This document shows, piece after piece, positions 9,961 to 24,900 of a stretch of 64,000 nucleotides of DNA. The DNA is from Brachypodius melanocephalos. Its lineage: Eukaryota; Chordata; Aves; Passeriformes; Pycnonotidae. Both the position numbers and the translations under genes were made by a program. The number at the start of each line of letters is the position of its first letter. The stretch's first letter is position 1. The DNA lies in the NCBI GenBank assembly GCA_013398615.1, contig VZSR01003816.1:13674935-13738934 (forward strand). Direction: 5' to 3'. Under the pieces are notes generated by a model. That model saw only the letters and a program-made list of their open reading frames with translations, did no database searches and had not been told where the DNA came from.

Positions 9961-12900
9961 ACGACTCTTCTGCCTCGGAGGGAGGCTTTCTGAATAGTGT
10001 TGGTTATGAGTGATGTCGTGCGAAGCAGTTGGGTTCGTGAATAACAAAACTGCTCATAAATACAGCAGAGAGCACAGTATGGTTTGTACGTGTGTGTAAT
10101 TTTTTATGTTGTCTGACGAGGTATAGTTTTGGCGTTTTAATGGAATATCTGTGTGCACTGACGTGTTATTTCTGCACTGTCATTATTCTCTTCTTCAATT
10201 ACAAGAAGCAGAGTAAAGTGCTTTTGATAATCATCTCTCACTTAGACGTAGCAATCTGTCTTTTCAACAGTTCTTGGAGAAAAATGTTGCATGTTCTTCA
10301 TAGATTACAAGTTCTGGGTGAATATTTTGGTATTCATGCTGACTCATTTTTTGTAGGGGAAAAACGTTACTAAGATTTTATTTGTGGTGTGGTATGTAGT
10401 AATGGTTATGAAGTATATAGTGCTGGCTCTGAAAGAGATTTTGGAGCATCATGGACAAAAAACCGCTTTTCAGTGCAGTTAGGGAAGAGAAAGGAACAGT
10501 TTATAACCCTATAACCAACAGGTTGAAAATAAGGAGTTGCTTATTATATATAAATTTTGAAATTTTTTTTTCAGTGCAGTTGGTAGATTTCATCGTTTTT
10601 TCAGGCTTAACTTCCATAAAGGATATTTGAACACTTAAGATAGGGAACAGAACGTAATGTGCCTGAGTTAGAAGAAAAAGAAAGTTGAAGTGTGGTGGTG
10701 CGGGAATTGGTTGTTGTCGTTGGTTTTGGTTGAGGTTATTATGGAGAGCTTAAACTAACCTATCAAAATAAATTTTAAAATGTGGGTGGCTTGCTCATAG
10801 GTCAGCTGTCTTTGGGGGAGAGTAGGAAAGCATTCCTCTAAGATTTCTTTATTAAAAGATAAAGCACTGCCATATGCTCTGCAGATGGGAGGGCCAGCTG
10901 TGTCCTGGGGTGCATCAGGCACAGCATTGCCAGCTGGGCAAAAGAGGGGATTGTTCCCTTCTGCTCTGTTTTGGGATGTGGCTTCACTTGGAGTCCTCTA
11001 GCCAGTTTTGGGTACTTCAGTATCAGAAGGATCTAAGGCTCTTAGAGAGCATCTGAAGGAGGAACAAAGTTTCCGAAGAGGAAACCATATGAGAAATAGC
11101 TGAGGTCATTTGGCTTCTTCAATTGGAGGAGGCCGAGGGAAGGCTCATCACTGCGTCTTCCTCATGAGGGGCAGTATCGATCTCTGTTCTGTGTGACCAG
11201 TGGCAGGATCCAAGGAAACAGCATGGACCTCTGTCAGGGGAGATTTATGTTGGATGTCAGGAAAAGGTTCTCTCCACAGAGGTTGGTTGAACGCTGGAGC
11301 AGGATTCCCAGGACATGGTCATGGCCCTAAGCCGTGGGCTTGACAGAGCTCGTGGTGGAATTGTTCGGGCTGTGCTGTGCAGGGCCAGGAGTTGGACCTG
11401 ATCCTTGTGCGTCAAGGATATTCTGTGATTCCCTTAATGCTTGCTACTGTAAAGAACTGAGAGGCTTCAAGAAAGTTAGCATGTTGGCCTTTAGGTACTA
11501 ATGTTGAATAGGACAGCCTGTCTCTTGCTGTCAGATATGTTTCCACTCATAACGGAAGAAAGATTAAGCTTTGGCACACCCTGTGGCCAAACTAGTGTTG
11601 AATGGAATAAGATAGTGACATTGACTCTCTAAATTTAGTATGTTTCACAGTGTCACTCACAACTTTGTATTTAAAACTTTTTGAGAACCATTTCAGCAAA
11701 TGAATGAGCAGTAGTGGTCATATTTACTGTTCAAAATGGGATTTGTTTTCCATAGTATTTAAATCTTGGTTTAGAGATGAATACATAAAAATAGATAAGC
11801 AGAGCCTTGCTCGCCTTTTCATCGTTTAACTAATTTAATGCTTTTACTGCATTACGGTTAATAATTTACATATACTTCCCTGTTTCAGCATCTTCTTATT
11901 TTAGCTATAGACCAGTTTTTCTTTTGCAAACTGTTCTAGCATTCTGTTAACTTTCCCCTAAGAAGGAGATTGTCAAACTTTCTTAATAAGGTTTGGCAGT
12001 AGTATTCATGGTTGATGTTTAATGCCTTTCTAAAGTTGGCATAGGATCTGTCAAAGAAGGAAGCACGATGCACTGAGTGTTTTAGAAAAATCAAAGTCTT
12101 CCTGGTAGCGCAACCTTGACTGTCAGCATTAAGAAATAACCAAATTGTAGTCATTATTCTAAGAAGTAACAGATACACTTCATTTGTCCATGAGATTTCT
12201 GACTTGTCAGGTGGGTTATGTTACTGATGTAGTTTTGATAAGTACTGGTAGTCTGCAGACACTCAAAGTTTTTAGGCCACACAGTTTGTGAAAAATTCAC
12301 TAGTTCAATATTTTAAAAGCACAGGTGATAGGGGAAAGAATTACTTATAAATCCAGATTTAGTACCAAATATTACTGTAGTTCTCTGCATATTGCTGCCT
12401 TTATCAGAGCTCAGAATATGTAAATTATGTCATTTAAAAAAATATTCATGTTACAGCATACAGCCTTGAGCCAAGAGCTTGGTGGTATGACTTGAGTGTA
12501 TCCAGACCCAGTATTGATCCCAATGAAGATAATTGTTTGGAAATAAATTTATGACATTTCAGCTAGTGTTTTAATGCAATTCATGGGGAGATTGTTAAAT
12601 GGGATTAGGGAGGTGTATGTATTTGGTCCACCTTTTGAGTCCTACTGGAATCCTGTACTGGATTCTAGCATCCACAATTCAAAGTCACAGCAGGGCAGTG
12701 ACTAGTCACAAGGTGAAATATGATTTGGTGAAAAGTTTTAAAGAACAAAACTTTTTTTGACAAGAAGTTTACAGAGTGACTTGTCTGTCCACAAGTACAG
12801 ACATGGAGACAAGAAATCTAATAGTGAAGCCTGTTCAGTCTAGGAAAGATGTTGTGAAATCCAGCTAGCAAAGTGTCAAACTATAGATATCCTTGCTAGA

Positions 12901-15900
12901 AAGTGCATAATGTTAACAGTGACAGTAATTATTTGTTGGAATAGTTAGGTTTCACTGCTACTCTCTAAAGGGTAAAATTCACTGTAAATAAATTGAGTTC
13001 TTTGTGTGTTTTAAACTAAGATCAGGGTAGAGTGTTCATTATGGTTTCCTTTGAGCCTCAGTTTGTATAGAAGTGAAAACATCTGCAACTGAAATACATG
13101 ATCATTTAATTGCTTTCGTCAGTATTTTTCGAAGGAATTTAATTGTGAGCTACACTGACTTTTCATTGGTATGTTGAACCAGGTGATTGAAAATTTAAGA
13201 GCAAGTTACTAGGTTTCTTCTAAAATTCCATGGTATTTGTAACGTGAATTAAATGTTAGTGTGGGAGAGTGGTAATAAACAAATACAGTCTTCATTGTAG
13301 GTGGGCAATGCTGTCTTCTAAATGATGTCCTCATAAGCATGCATGAAAAAGGCCTAGAACTTAAAGACAATAATGAAAAAGCTCTTGAGAGAGGAATGTA
13401 ATGCAAAAGTAGAACTGGATAAAGATACAGTCATGTGATTAACTAGCAGTTTAGGGTTGGATGCACAAAGACAACATGCGTTTGTTTTGAGTTTTCTTAT
13501 GAAGAATGTCAACATTTGCAGGAAACACCTCTAATGTGGGGTGATGTGACTATACGGAATAGAGATGAAACTTGAATTTCTGCTACTGTTCTGGTAAACA
13601 TTAACATCTGTTTGTATAAAATACATCTAAAAGAGAGAGAACTTTGAAACCTTATTAGACTATAGGTTTGTCTAACATTTGTGGTATTCACCTGAAGTTT
13701 GGGAAATGGCTTCAAAGTACCTACACTAGCTGTGTCAGTGAAGATTCAAACTTGCTCAAAGCTTGTAGAAAAACAATTTACTAGTTAGCAGAGGAAATTG
13801 CATAGCTGGGACATCAAAGTCTTTTAATATTTAAGCTAGCAAGCCTAAACCTAGTTATGTACACGCAAACTAGCTACCTCTTTAAATTGGCCAGTTCAAA
13901 TTGGATCATGTTTGCAATTAATTATTTTATCTGACAATAAAACTGTTTATGTTAAAAGTGTCAAAATGCTAATTATCTGTGATAACATAGTGTGTTTTCA
14001 TGTACATGTGGATGAAAACAGTCTTGATAATATTCTGAAAGACTTACGACCTGTATTTTTAGAGTTCTAGGTAGAGCAGATGACTAGACTTCTGTGTCAG
14101 CTTGTGTTGGATTTCTGTTTACATAAATATCCTTAAAGATCTAGTGTAATCGGCTTTTCTTAGTGATTTCAACATGAAGTGCTTAGCATACATTGAAGGA
14201 TATTCAGGCAGCTCACTCAAAAGCAGGAGTGATAAGGCATTTTCTGTAGGAAGGTGCTGAGGAAGTGAATTTTTTGCCTCACTTGCCTCTACATTATTTG
14301 CCTATGCTTACAATATTCTTTACTGGTTGGTTCTTCTTTCAGCTCTTGATGTCTTGGTGCTAGTGTGTAGCCTATCTAAGCTGTCAGATCAATGTTCAAG
14401 ACACACATCCTCCTCTTAATTAATGCGCATTTTCTATGTCTGTAATCTGGGTAAGCAACCGTTGCAAGGAATTTAGATGCTCAAGTGAATCCTGTTGTCA
14501 GAATTTGAGTTGTACACTGTTAGAATTTAGCCAGAGTTCTTTAACTGTTGATATTTACTAATGTAAAAACAAACAAAAAAATTGATTACAGCAAAAATTA
14601 TAGGACTTTCGTGGGCCTTCTTTTGTTATTTTTCAAGACACCTTGTTGTCTTAAAGGCTTCACAGAGTAAACTATGACACTATGAGATGGTATTTTTTTT
14701 GTGTATGACCTCTCGTAAGGTGGAAGTTGAAAGAGAAGGCTTGATGTAGTTTCTTCCCTTTGTGGTTTTGTTGGAGGCTTGTTTAGTATATAGAAATCAA
14801 CTCAGAAAGAAACAATTTCAGATAATGTAGGCCTTTAAAAAAAAAGTTCAGGCCTTTTGTGCAAGGAGTGAAGTAGCCATTGTTACTTAAGATTTCATTT
14901 AGAGCTTTTAATCATTTTGCTTCTGTGACCCACCTCTCTGTCTCTGTAGTGGTGTAGAGCTGATGACCAGTATTGCTTCAGAAGGTGATGTGAGAAAAGA
15001 CTGCAGTGTAAAAAATTACTAATGAAGAAGATTATAGGTAGAGATTTGTTTTTCTTAACTGGGAAGACTTCCAGTTTTGTAAGCCCCATGTTTCTTAATG
15101 CAGTTCAGATAATGACCAAGTGTGGGGTTTTTTCCCTTAAAACAGTGTTTCTTTTTGTCTGTTTTGGATCTTCCTTTCCAAGGCCACTGGTTTCTTTTCC
15201 TTTACTAAATAATACTTTTCTGCTTATAATTCATACAGTTGTCAGCTATTTTAATTTCTTTGGGTTGTATCTAGATTGTACATTCCTGAAGTGTTTTGGT
15301 AATGTAAATGTATTTATAGATGAAATATTAAAACGATACTACTTCAGCTATCTACTGGTTTTGATACATAGTCTCACTTCTGTGAGACCATGAGTTTAGA
15401 TCAGAAGAAATTATGATTAGACTTGATCAAGCATTATCTGGTCTGAGTGTAGGTTAACTAACAGCACATTTTAATATGTTAGCATTCTTCATTTTCTAGT
15501 TAATTTTATACAAATTTATACACTCCTTCACTTCTTCTGAAATGACACTCTGTCTAGGTGTGCAAAGCATTTAATTGTAATTATAGAAAGGGTTTATGGC
15601 TTTTGTAGTTTAGGCTGTGGTCTTTCTACATTCTACCAGTCCTGGTTAGACAAGTGCAGTTATTCAGAAACTAAATCTATATACTTGAAAATATATCTAC
15701 CACGTTTTTTTTTTTCCAATGGAACATTTTAGGAACTCTACCTACTGTTAAGTAGAGAGAGCTTTCAGGTATCACAGTTCAGTACTCAAACCTTTCCATA
15801 TAAGCATGTTCAGATGTAGAGGATTGAGTCAGTAGAATTTCTTTCATATGAAAGAGCAATTGTCATTAGTACCTATGGTTTTGAGGGAGTATGATCCACA

Positions 15901-18900
15901 TTTAGCTGGGATTATTGGTAATGATGAGTATCTCCTGTAAATTACTAGAATATTAAAAATTAGAATAAGTAAAAAAGTATTTGAGGTGCTGCCATATCTC
16001 TCAAGTATATATCTGTAGGATATCCATTGCACCAAAACATTATGTATTAATGGATTAATACAGCCAGTAAATCCACTTGATAGCATAAAGGAGCAGTGGA
16101 TCAGTTAGAAATCTTTCTATGAATATTCCTTAGACCTCCAGCCAGCACAAAGTATATCAGTACTGTCTTGATTGCAGGGGTTCACACATAGATTCTAAAT
16201 AGCATAGGAATTAGCAAATTTGCTTCTTTCTCTCTTTGTCAAGAATATCAGCTCTGCAGGTGAATTTCTTGAACTGTTTTGCAATTCACAAAATGCTGTA
16301 GTCTGTTTGGTAAACTGTGCATTAATTTGATCTATTAATCTATTCCTTCAATTGTCTGCATGAGATAGGTAGGAATTGCATCTTCAGTGTACTGTTTTTT
16401 TAGAAGATGCATGTACAACCCTTGCTTGGTACACAGCAGTTCTCATTACCCTGTGAGTATTTGCACATCTGAGCTAAGACAAAAGCCAATGTTTTTAGAG
16501 CAAAGTGTTGAGCTTAAAAAGAATTTGGTTTGTTTGCCTTTAATTTAAAAAGGGAAAAAAAAAAAAAAAAAAAAAAAAGGAAAAACTGGTATTTGGAGCT
16601 CATTAGAATGTAGCCTTTGTTCTTACTCTTCAGGCTCCCAAATAAAATTTCTCGGTTTTAAGTGCTATTTTAAACCTTAAGTTTCAGTGTTCTCACTTAC
16701 CGCTTAGATCTTTCATGCTAACAATGTTGTTAATCATTGATAAGGGGTTGGGAGGATTGATCAGATAAGAGAAGCTGTGTATTGCATGATTTGATTGATC
16801 AGTTTGATACTTTCACAGTTACATTGTCTAATTTCTTTTATTGTCTTTAATAAATCCAGCTTTCGGGGATGTGGCAACTTTTGAATACCTGCTTGCTGCA
16901 AGATGAATATTAGCTTGCAGTTCCCACTTGGATGTTCAAATCATTGCGGGGTTTTTGGTTTGTTTGGTTTTTGGGCTTTGGTATTCTCTTTCTTTGTTTT
17001 GGGTTGTTTGTTTGGTTTGTGTTTGTTTTTCTAATCTAGGATGAAACAGGTGCCTATTTAATAGACAGAGACCCAACCTACTTTGGGCCAGTGCTGAACT
17101 ATCTCAGACACGGGAAACTGGTTATTAACAAGGACCTAGCTGAGGAAGGTAAGACATTTCTAAATACCTTGTTTGCTTGCCACTTGCTTGTTGTTTTCAC
17201 TTCTTTTGAGTCACCAAAACTAATTTAGAACAAGGTGGCAGACCTTAACCAGTGTAGCATTTCTGTCTGTTTCAAGCAAAACTGACAGGTATCATGCAGT
17301 TATAGTATATGGGATTATCTGGGCATTTTGAGTACGATTCCTGATTTCACATCCCCCATTCTCAGTTGGAACATAAGTATTCAAACAACAGGAGAGATGC
17401 CTTTTATTGTGTAACCTTGTCTTTTTCCTGTGTGACTGTGAAATATTTGGGTTTAGTCCTCCTTAAGCAAAAGAATGCTACCTAGGAAACAAGCTTTAGA
17501 AGATGTAAAGCAAACTAAATGTGAAGTTCTGGCATGTTCATATGTGTGGAATATGCTTTTAAAGACTGAACTCTGCCTCCAGCTTCTCCCTCCTTGTTCC
17601 CAGTTTGTATCAATTTTACCCTAATGGAGGATGACTATTTTAAAATACATAGTAACAAAATTGTATTGATAGCATGTTGAAGAAATTTATCAAAGAGAAA
17701 CACAGTTTAACAATACTAGGAGGAAATAATATGAAATATAATTTCCGTGTGCATTGTTAAGCATTACTGTGTGTGGAGAAGAGGTAGGCCTTGAACGTGT
17801 GAGTAGAAGCAGTACGTGTCTTTAAGCTTTTGTTTCAGACTCTTAAGATCTCAAATGACAGGTAGAAAATTTTTCTGCTTGCTAGCAGCTACAGAGATTT
17901 TCAGTAGTATTATTTCAATTTCTCTTTTGCATTCCAGCCCAAGGCAGGGCCTGAGGTATGGTGGTCTTATCAGTCTGCCGTGAAACTGTATCTGTGTGCA
18001 TTTTTTTGTTTCTTGCCTCATTTTGTATGTGAAATGACATCAGTTTTCTTTGGAGTATTTTTTGGGCAATTTTTTAGAATGAGCCAAACATTGAATTACA
18101 TGTACCTGAAAGAAGCCAGAATCATTAGGTTGGTGTACTATTTTATCATAGGGAAAAAATAACTAATTTTCTGTAGCTGTTGAGAGGATAATCTTATGAA
18201 CTGGTTGGTGATTTTGGTGTGGAATCTTTAGTTACACTGTCTTCCCAAAAAATGTTTTCATACTAGGTGTACTGGAAGAGGCTGAATTCTACAATATCAC
18301 ATCTCTAATAAAATTGGTAAAGGACAAAATAAGAGAAAGAGACAGCAAAATCTCACAGGTGAGGCTGTTTTCTTATGTGCTCTTGATTATGTGTCCTATG
18401 ACAAGTACTGAACGGGTTCCATTTGTTTTTTTATGTAACTCCTGATTTCCCCAGTAAGATACTGAATGGCTGGCCTCCATCACTAGATGATCTGGAACCA
18501 CTAGTACACAAAGATTAATATTCTTATTTGCTGGCTCCTGCCAGTCCGCTTACAAAGTTCACTGATCTCATTCGAAAACTGAAAACATTCTAAGTAGTTG
18601 ATCCAAAATGTCCGGTAATAGTAGAATTTGTCATAATATTATTTCTGGAAATAGTTATGTTAGAGAACAGCGTTTGTAGAGCATAGCTTTCTCATTGACT
18701 TTTAAATGCTCCAAATGTGATAAGGTTGCCTAACTATGGTATAACGGCTTTTTATATAGTATGTTTATGCGGTCCACGTACAGGTGCTGTCTGGATCCAG
18801 CTCCTGTCATATGTTTTTGTAGCAAAGTTGCTTTCTTTATTTGTAATGCTCTGTGATTGAGGAGGTTGCCTCTTCTCATAGAAGCTCATATTCTCCCCGA

Positions 18901-21900
18901 AAGTGAATATGATAAAGTTTGTTCTTAACTCTGCTACTCAGGCTTCCCTGGTAACTGAGTCTTCATGGAGGTATTCCAAATTTATATTTTTACTGACAAA
19001 TTTGTCTTGAAGCCAGGTTGTTGGATAGCAGGATTGCTCTGATAGCATTCACTATAGGTCTCAGCTAAAATGGTCCTAATTACTCATTGCTCTGGATGTG
19101 TTCAAAGTGGTGTTGCTTACCATTTCTAGAGAGTAAGGGCAACTTCAGACAAGTCACAAACATAATGAATTCCATGCCCTATTGAGCATCTTCTATTTCT
19201 TCTTGAAGGTGCCAGTCAAACACGTATACAGAGTGCTGCAGTGTCAGGAAGAGGAACTCACTCAAATGGTTTCCACAATGTCCGATGGCTGGAAATTTGA
19301 ACAGGTAAAAAATCCATATGGGATATAGTTAACACAGTCTTCTTAAAAAAAAGTATGAAGTATGTTTTGTGAAAGAGGAATTTAAATTAAATTCCATGCA
19401 TCTTTTTTGATTCAGTCATTTTCAGAATTTGGATAAACATATATAGCTAAGTTAAAATGTGATATTTGTGTTTGCATTTATCATAAAACAGAATAATGTA
19501 GCTTTCCAGGAGGTAAATTTTGCGGACTTTCTATAAAACCATCTGCAGCATGTCTGAAATGTGATTCTTCAGTGTCTACACATGAGCAGTTGAAGGGTGA
19601 ATGAACCAGAATTAACTAATACAGGGTTATATGGATGGTAGGTTAGATATGAAGAGCTCTGGGTAAAAGAGATGAGTTTGGGAGATAAATGTTTGCCAGG
19701 CCCAAAGAGTGGTTCTTCTGATAAAAAAACTGATACACAAAGGAGGGTGAACATTAACCTGTGTGGATGTGAAGTTTGATAGCTGTGAGCTATGTGAAAG
19801 TTTTTGTTCTTTACAGTGCATAAAAATAGCTTTGTGTGTACATTCAAGAACACACTGTAAAATTGCAAGATCTATTTGTTATCTTTGATAGTCTCTGTAA
19901 GTAAGAAATTAACTGTACAGCTGCTTCATCCTTCACATTCCTAGTCTAGCAGAGTAAACTGCATTGGAGCAATTAAATCTTGTAACTCTGAAACACGAGT
20001 GTTCATCTGCTAGCACCTTTTTCAGTGTCTGATAATTACAATACGAGAAATTAAAATGAGCACAAGCCCATTATCCTGTGCAGTCTCAGTCTAATAACAC
20101 AACAAAGCAACATTTAAGAAATGTTCATGACACGAAGGTAAAGGGGAACATTTTGTTTATATTTGATAAAATGTGTAAGGTGCTAAGTGACATGGAGATA
20201 GCCATGAGCAAATGGACAAAACAGACCTAGAGCAAGCTTTTTATGCTTCAGTATTTTGCTTCAAGTATTACCAGGTCTCTTTGCCATGCCACAAGCTAAA
20301 TGTTGTTTAAGTCCCTGAAAAAAACTCTCAGTTAATACATGACTGTTTTTTGGCCAGTGCATGGAAAAAGATTTTTCAACATTCTTCTTTGAGAGGAGAA
20401 ACTAGCTTTTATTACAAATAGATCTCCTTTACTTTTTTGCAGATTAAATGACACTGTATCTTTTACCTATCCTAAACCCTTCGGGGATATTGTATTTGAC
20501 TCAGAGTAATACTGCTTTGACAATGCAACTGCTGAAAGACCTACTATAATCTCTTTTAGAACTGGAAGAATCTAGTGGTTTTCTTGGTCATTACATCTTT
20601 GCTTCATCCAGCTGTCTCCCTATTTCCTCCCTCTCCCATGTTGCACGTTTTTCAACATGTAGTTTGAAGCAGATAAACACAACAGCTGTGTGATCTCATA
20701 ATACTTAGCACCTCATTACCTCACACTAGACCCTTCCCTCCTTTGTACTGCAGACCTGCTTATAGCAGACGTTATTCACTTGAAACAGGATTAGAATGTT
20801 GTGCATAAACAGATTTATTGTTAATGCCTTCGAATACCTTCAAACCTTCACTGTAGCATTTCTGTAATTTTTTCTAAGCCCATGTTGCTCAGCAGCATGC
20901 TTTCTTTCAGAAGCAGTCTTTTGGGGCAGCACCCACCAGGTTCTGTATGTGAAAAAAGAGGGAATCATCAGCCTTTTCAGAAGGGTGATATTCTTACAGA
21001 TTGAGAGTCTTTGTGCTCTGAGCCACATATAACATGTACAAGTGGTTGGTTTTGAAAAAAATCGGGTTTTACACTTAGCATCTCAAAATTTTATTGTTAA
21101 ATATGATTGTATATGGTTATTAAATAGGAGTGGAAGGTGCTGAACTGTAGGTACACTTATGCAAATGTATTGACGCCTTTTTCCAAAGAACATATTTGAA
21201 AGCTCTGCTAGAACAGTACAATTATGTATTAGTCCCAGTCCAAAATCTGTTACCAAAAATTATGATGCCCCACTTTTGTGGATTATTTTGTAGAGGATTT
21301 TTAGCTTCAATTGTTGCCTCTTCGTGCAATCAGAAAAAAACCAGTATTTTGGCAATACAACAGAATAAAAAGCTGTAGGCTGTAGAAAGTGGCTAAATAG
21401 AAAGGCTTTAGACAGCAGCAGTGTTGGTCACGTAAATTTTAATGATTGATGTAACCTGACTCAGACACCATAATGGAGTTGTAAGTATGTTTACTGTATG
21501 AGGAGAATGGTACTTAAATGCTGTCTTCAAAATTATTCACATACAATAGCAGGATATATATAGGTACTATTCATGGGCCTTCTCATCTGTCATAATCTCC
21601 AGTTTACTCAGAACAGGCAATTGTTGTCTAACTCTTCACACTTAATTTAAAGTTCTAATCTCTCTAAAGTGTACTGACAAGCTGTGTTTTAATTTAAATG
21701 GCTGGGAATTGCCATGTGTTATTATTTGTAATAAGAGGTTGAGAAATTTAGCTGAGGTTGAACTTTAAATTATTAAACCTTCTTTAAATTATTAAATGTT
21801 TGGCCAGCCTTCTTGGTACTTATTTTTGTGGGAACAAGACAATTTTTACACTCCAGTTATTTTCTTGGATATTCTGTAAATTATTCCTGTTAAAACTAAT

Positions 21901-24900
21901 CTAGACCATTCAACGTTTTTTCCTCTTGTTGACTTCTTAGGTTTCCTTAGCTGTATTTTATCAGTATTTGGAAAAAGATGAAGCTCTTTAATTGCCAGGC
22001 TTTATATGGTGCTTTACGTAACACCTTCCAGTCTTATATCCATTTTACCTTCTCCACTTGGCAATGTATGACAGGAAAATAATGCACCAAACTTTCTTTG
22101 TTTTTCAGAATAGTGGGTTACAACACATTTGTATGGGGAGTTTTCTGTCTTCTTATCAGTAACTCTTAACTTCCATTTAAATTAAAAAGGGCTTTGCAAC
22201 TGCCTCAGTAAATATATTGAAATGCAAGTTTTAGCTTGATATCAGCCTGTTCTAGTGGAACATAAGTGTTACCTGAACGTTTGAGGTCATCTGTTACTTG
22301 TACAATTCGGATAATGGTATGTGCTTCAGCTTTACAAAGGTTTCTTTTTTGTGTTTTGCTTTGATTGGTTATTTCAGCTTGTCAGTATAGGTTCCCAGTA
22401 CAGCTGTGGCCGGGCTCAGCAGTCAGAATTTCTGCTGATAGTGTCACGGGAAGTGAAAGGGGAAGAGAGATGCTTCCAGAAATGCTGCAGTGAGGTGTGT
22501 CACACCATTCTTTTTGCCCTCACACTGATATGCTTGGCCTCCTTGCGTTTCTGCTGCTTTCAGATCATTCCACTTTTTTCTGGATGTACAGCACATAGTA
22601 GTTTGTGTGTATTTGTGCCTGGCTTTTATTTATATTCACAATACTTCATTACACATGAATGTCCACATTATAAACATAATAGAAAAACAACCAAACAAAA
22701 ACACCTTGGTTATTTAGTTCAAGGTTTTTCTTAGGAAGAGTTCTTACCTGCTTAATAAATAATTTCTTTTCCTTAAATTTTTCTCTAAAAGTATCAGCCT
22801 TTGATCTGTACTTGTTAACTCAGAGGTACAATTCAAACCTAAGGAGCTATAAAAATACAGCTTTGAGTTCAATGGATCCAGAAGGGGACGTTTCTGGTAA
22901 ACTGAGAAAATTATTATTTCATCCACCAAAGTTCAGTTCTGAGTTTGAACCCTTTATATCTGGTAACTCAGAACTTAACTTTTTTTTAGGTGGATGAGAT
23001 GTGCTCAAACTAGAATAACAAATAACAGGAGTTTTTTATAAGTAAGATATGGAGGAGTGAGGGGAGAACAAAATGAACTGTTTAAAATCTTGTTTCAAGT
23101 TGAAAAAACATCCTGGGTGGTTTTTTTTTTTTGTTTGTTTGTTTGTTTGTTTTTGTTTTTTGGGGGTTTTTTTTAAATCCTTTCTTTTCTCCTTGTTCTG
23201 CTTTTTGATCACTGTGTTACTTCCAAATATTCATGAGTTCGGGAAGGATTTTTTGCTCTCAGTAATATTGGGGGAAGTTTCTGGTTCTTTAAATATCTGT
23301 GCTGCATTTTGAAGTGTTGTATGTGAGTTGATTTGGGAGCCTGGTGCTCTGTAATTTATTTCATCAACAAAATGCCTGGAGTACTTGTTCTTTTTCTTGT
23401 AACATACATGGTTATTTAGTCTGAAAGATGAGTATAACATTATGAAGATAACATGGTAGTGAAATGGCTTAATTAAAAACAAAGCTTTGCCTATGGCTTT
23501 ATAGGGACACTTAATCATGTGATTCGAGATTTGAAACCTGGACTGTTAGCAGCTTTATTCCAGAATCTGCTTTCAATGTACCAAGCACTGTTTGTTTCTT
23601 GCAGTTGTATGGGTAACATCTGGAATGTGCAATGTGGGGTTTTCAGACTTGTGGCAACAGAGAAAGAATTGTAGGTTGTTAGGGATGTGTAGTGTACAGG
23701 CAGAATGATGTTATTCATGCGTTCATGTCCTGGATAGCTCAAAATAAAAGTCAGCATTATAAAATGGAAAGTGAGGAGGGCTGTCGCCCTTGGTTTTCCA
23801 TGTTTTTACTTTGCCTTCTGACGTTTACAGAACTTGGAGCTGAGTTCTCACACTCTTTATGTAAATAATGAAATGTTTACATATTTCTCCTCTAGGAGGA
23901 GTTTCTTGAATGATGGTGATGTTCACCAATGAGATTGAAAAGGTGGCGACACCTTTGACCAATCTCTGGTCCTTCTGTAGAGTTGTGTATATATTGGAGT
24001 CAGATTTTAAAATAAAGAGAGCATTCCTGCTGACCTCGGACCTCATCCCTGCCTTGTCTTCCGTGTCCTATTGTGACAGAGGTCAGTGAAGAAATTAATG
24101 CAGGTATAAAATAAAATAAAAATTTATAATTTAAAAAAATGAAACTTTGTAGTCTGACTCTTGCATTAAGAGACCTGAAATAAATATTTTTTCAGGCCTG
24201 GTGTCAGTCATTAGTGCTGAGTTTTAGGAGTTGATGTGAGTGTATCTTCATAACCTTTTGCAAATCCTTTGGGAAGGCAGAACAAATGCATTATATGGCA
24301 TAGAGTCCATTCTTAGATTCATACAACCTGATTCTGTAAAAAAAAATTGGAGGATTTTCTTTAGTTCTATTAGCTTATAGTGTTATTGAAATTTTTAAAA
24401 AGTTTTTCAAACTTTCTAGTGTACAAGGAGTTCGCCACATCTGAAATAGAAGCAGTAATACTCAAAGTACAAGAATATGAGAATAATTGTTACAGAATTT
24501 GCTTGGTTTTGAGAATCAGACCATCACAAAATAGAGAAGGAAACTACTAGTGGTGAAGTAGAAAAGTTAGTTAATATGAGTAACTCCAGTGATAAGCAGA
24601 ACAAGACAAAGAAAAAGAAGACGAAGAAGACAAGAAGGAGATGAACAAGAAGAAGAAGGACTACTGTTTGTGCAAGCTGGAGTGGTTATCTGAGATAGCA
24701 ATACTATTGCTGATTTGTCCGATGAAATATACTATGTAGATTTTGAATCAGTGTTATTAAACCGATATAGCAAATCCGTATAGACATACTACTGAAATGT
24801 GTCTGGTTTTGAGATCTGTCTCAGTTCAGTTAGGCATGAGATTTGTTCACTTCAAAAATAAGGTTCCTTATTATGGAAATTCCTTCTTGTGATTTGTCTT

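Larger units (their letters stand above)
9813..17039 (+). other. KCTD5: KCTD5 intron 1
   Basis: 7.2 kb with no supported gene. It holds the CpG-island edge, a sense CR1 fragment (10885-11432), a poly(A) run (16555-16578) and a G/T-rich tract abutting exon 2. Confidence 0.85.

Noticed and set aside
22378..22732. Exon 5a read as a 137-codon independent gene
   Set aside because: The frame opens upstream of the acceptor in intron-like T-rich sequence; similarity to KCTD5 is confined to the segment between AG and GT.
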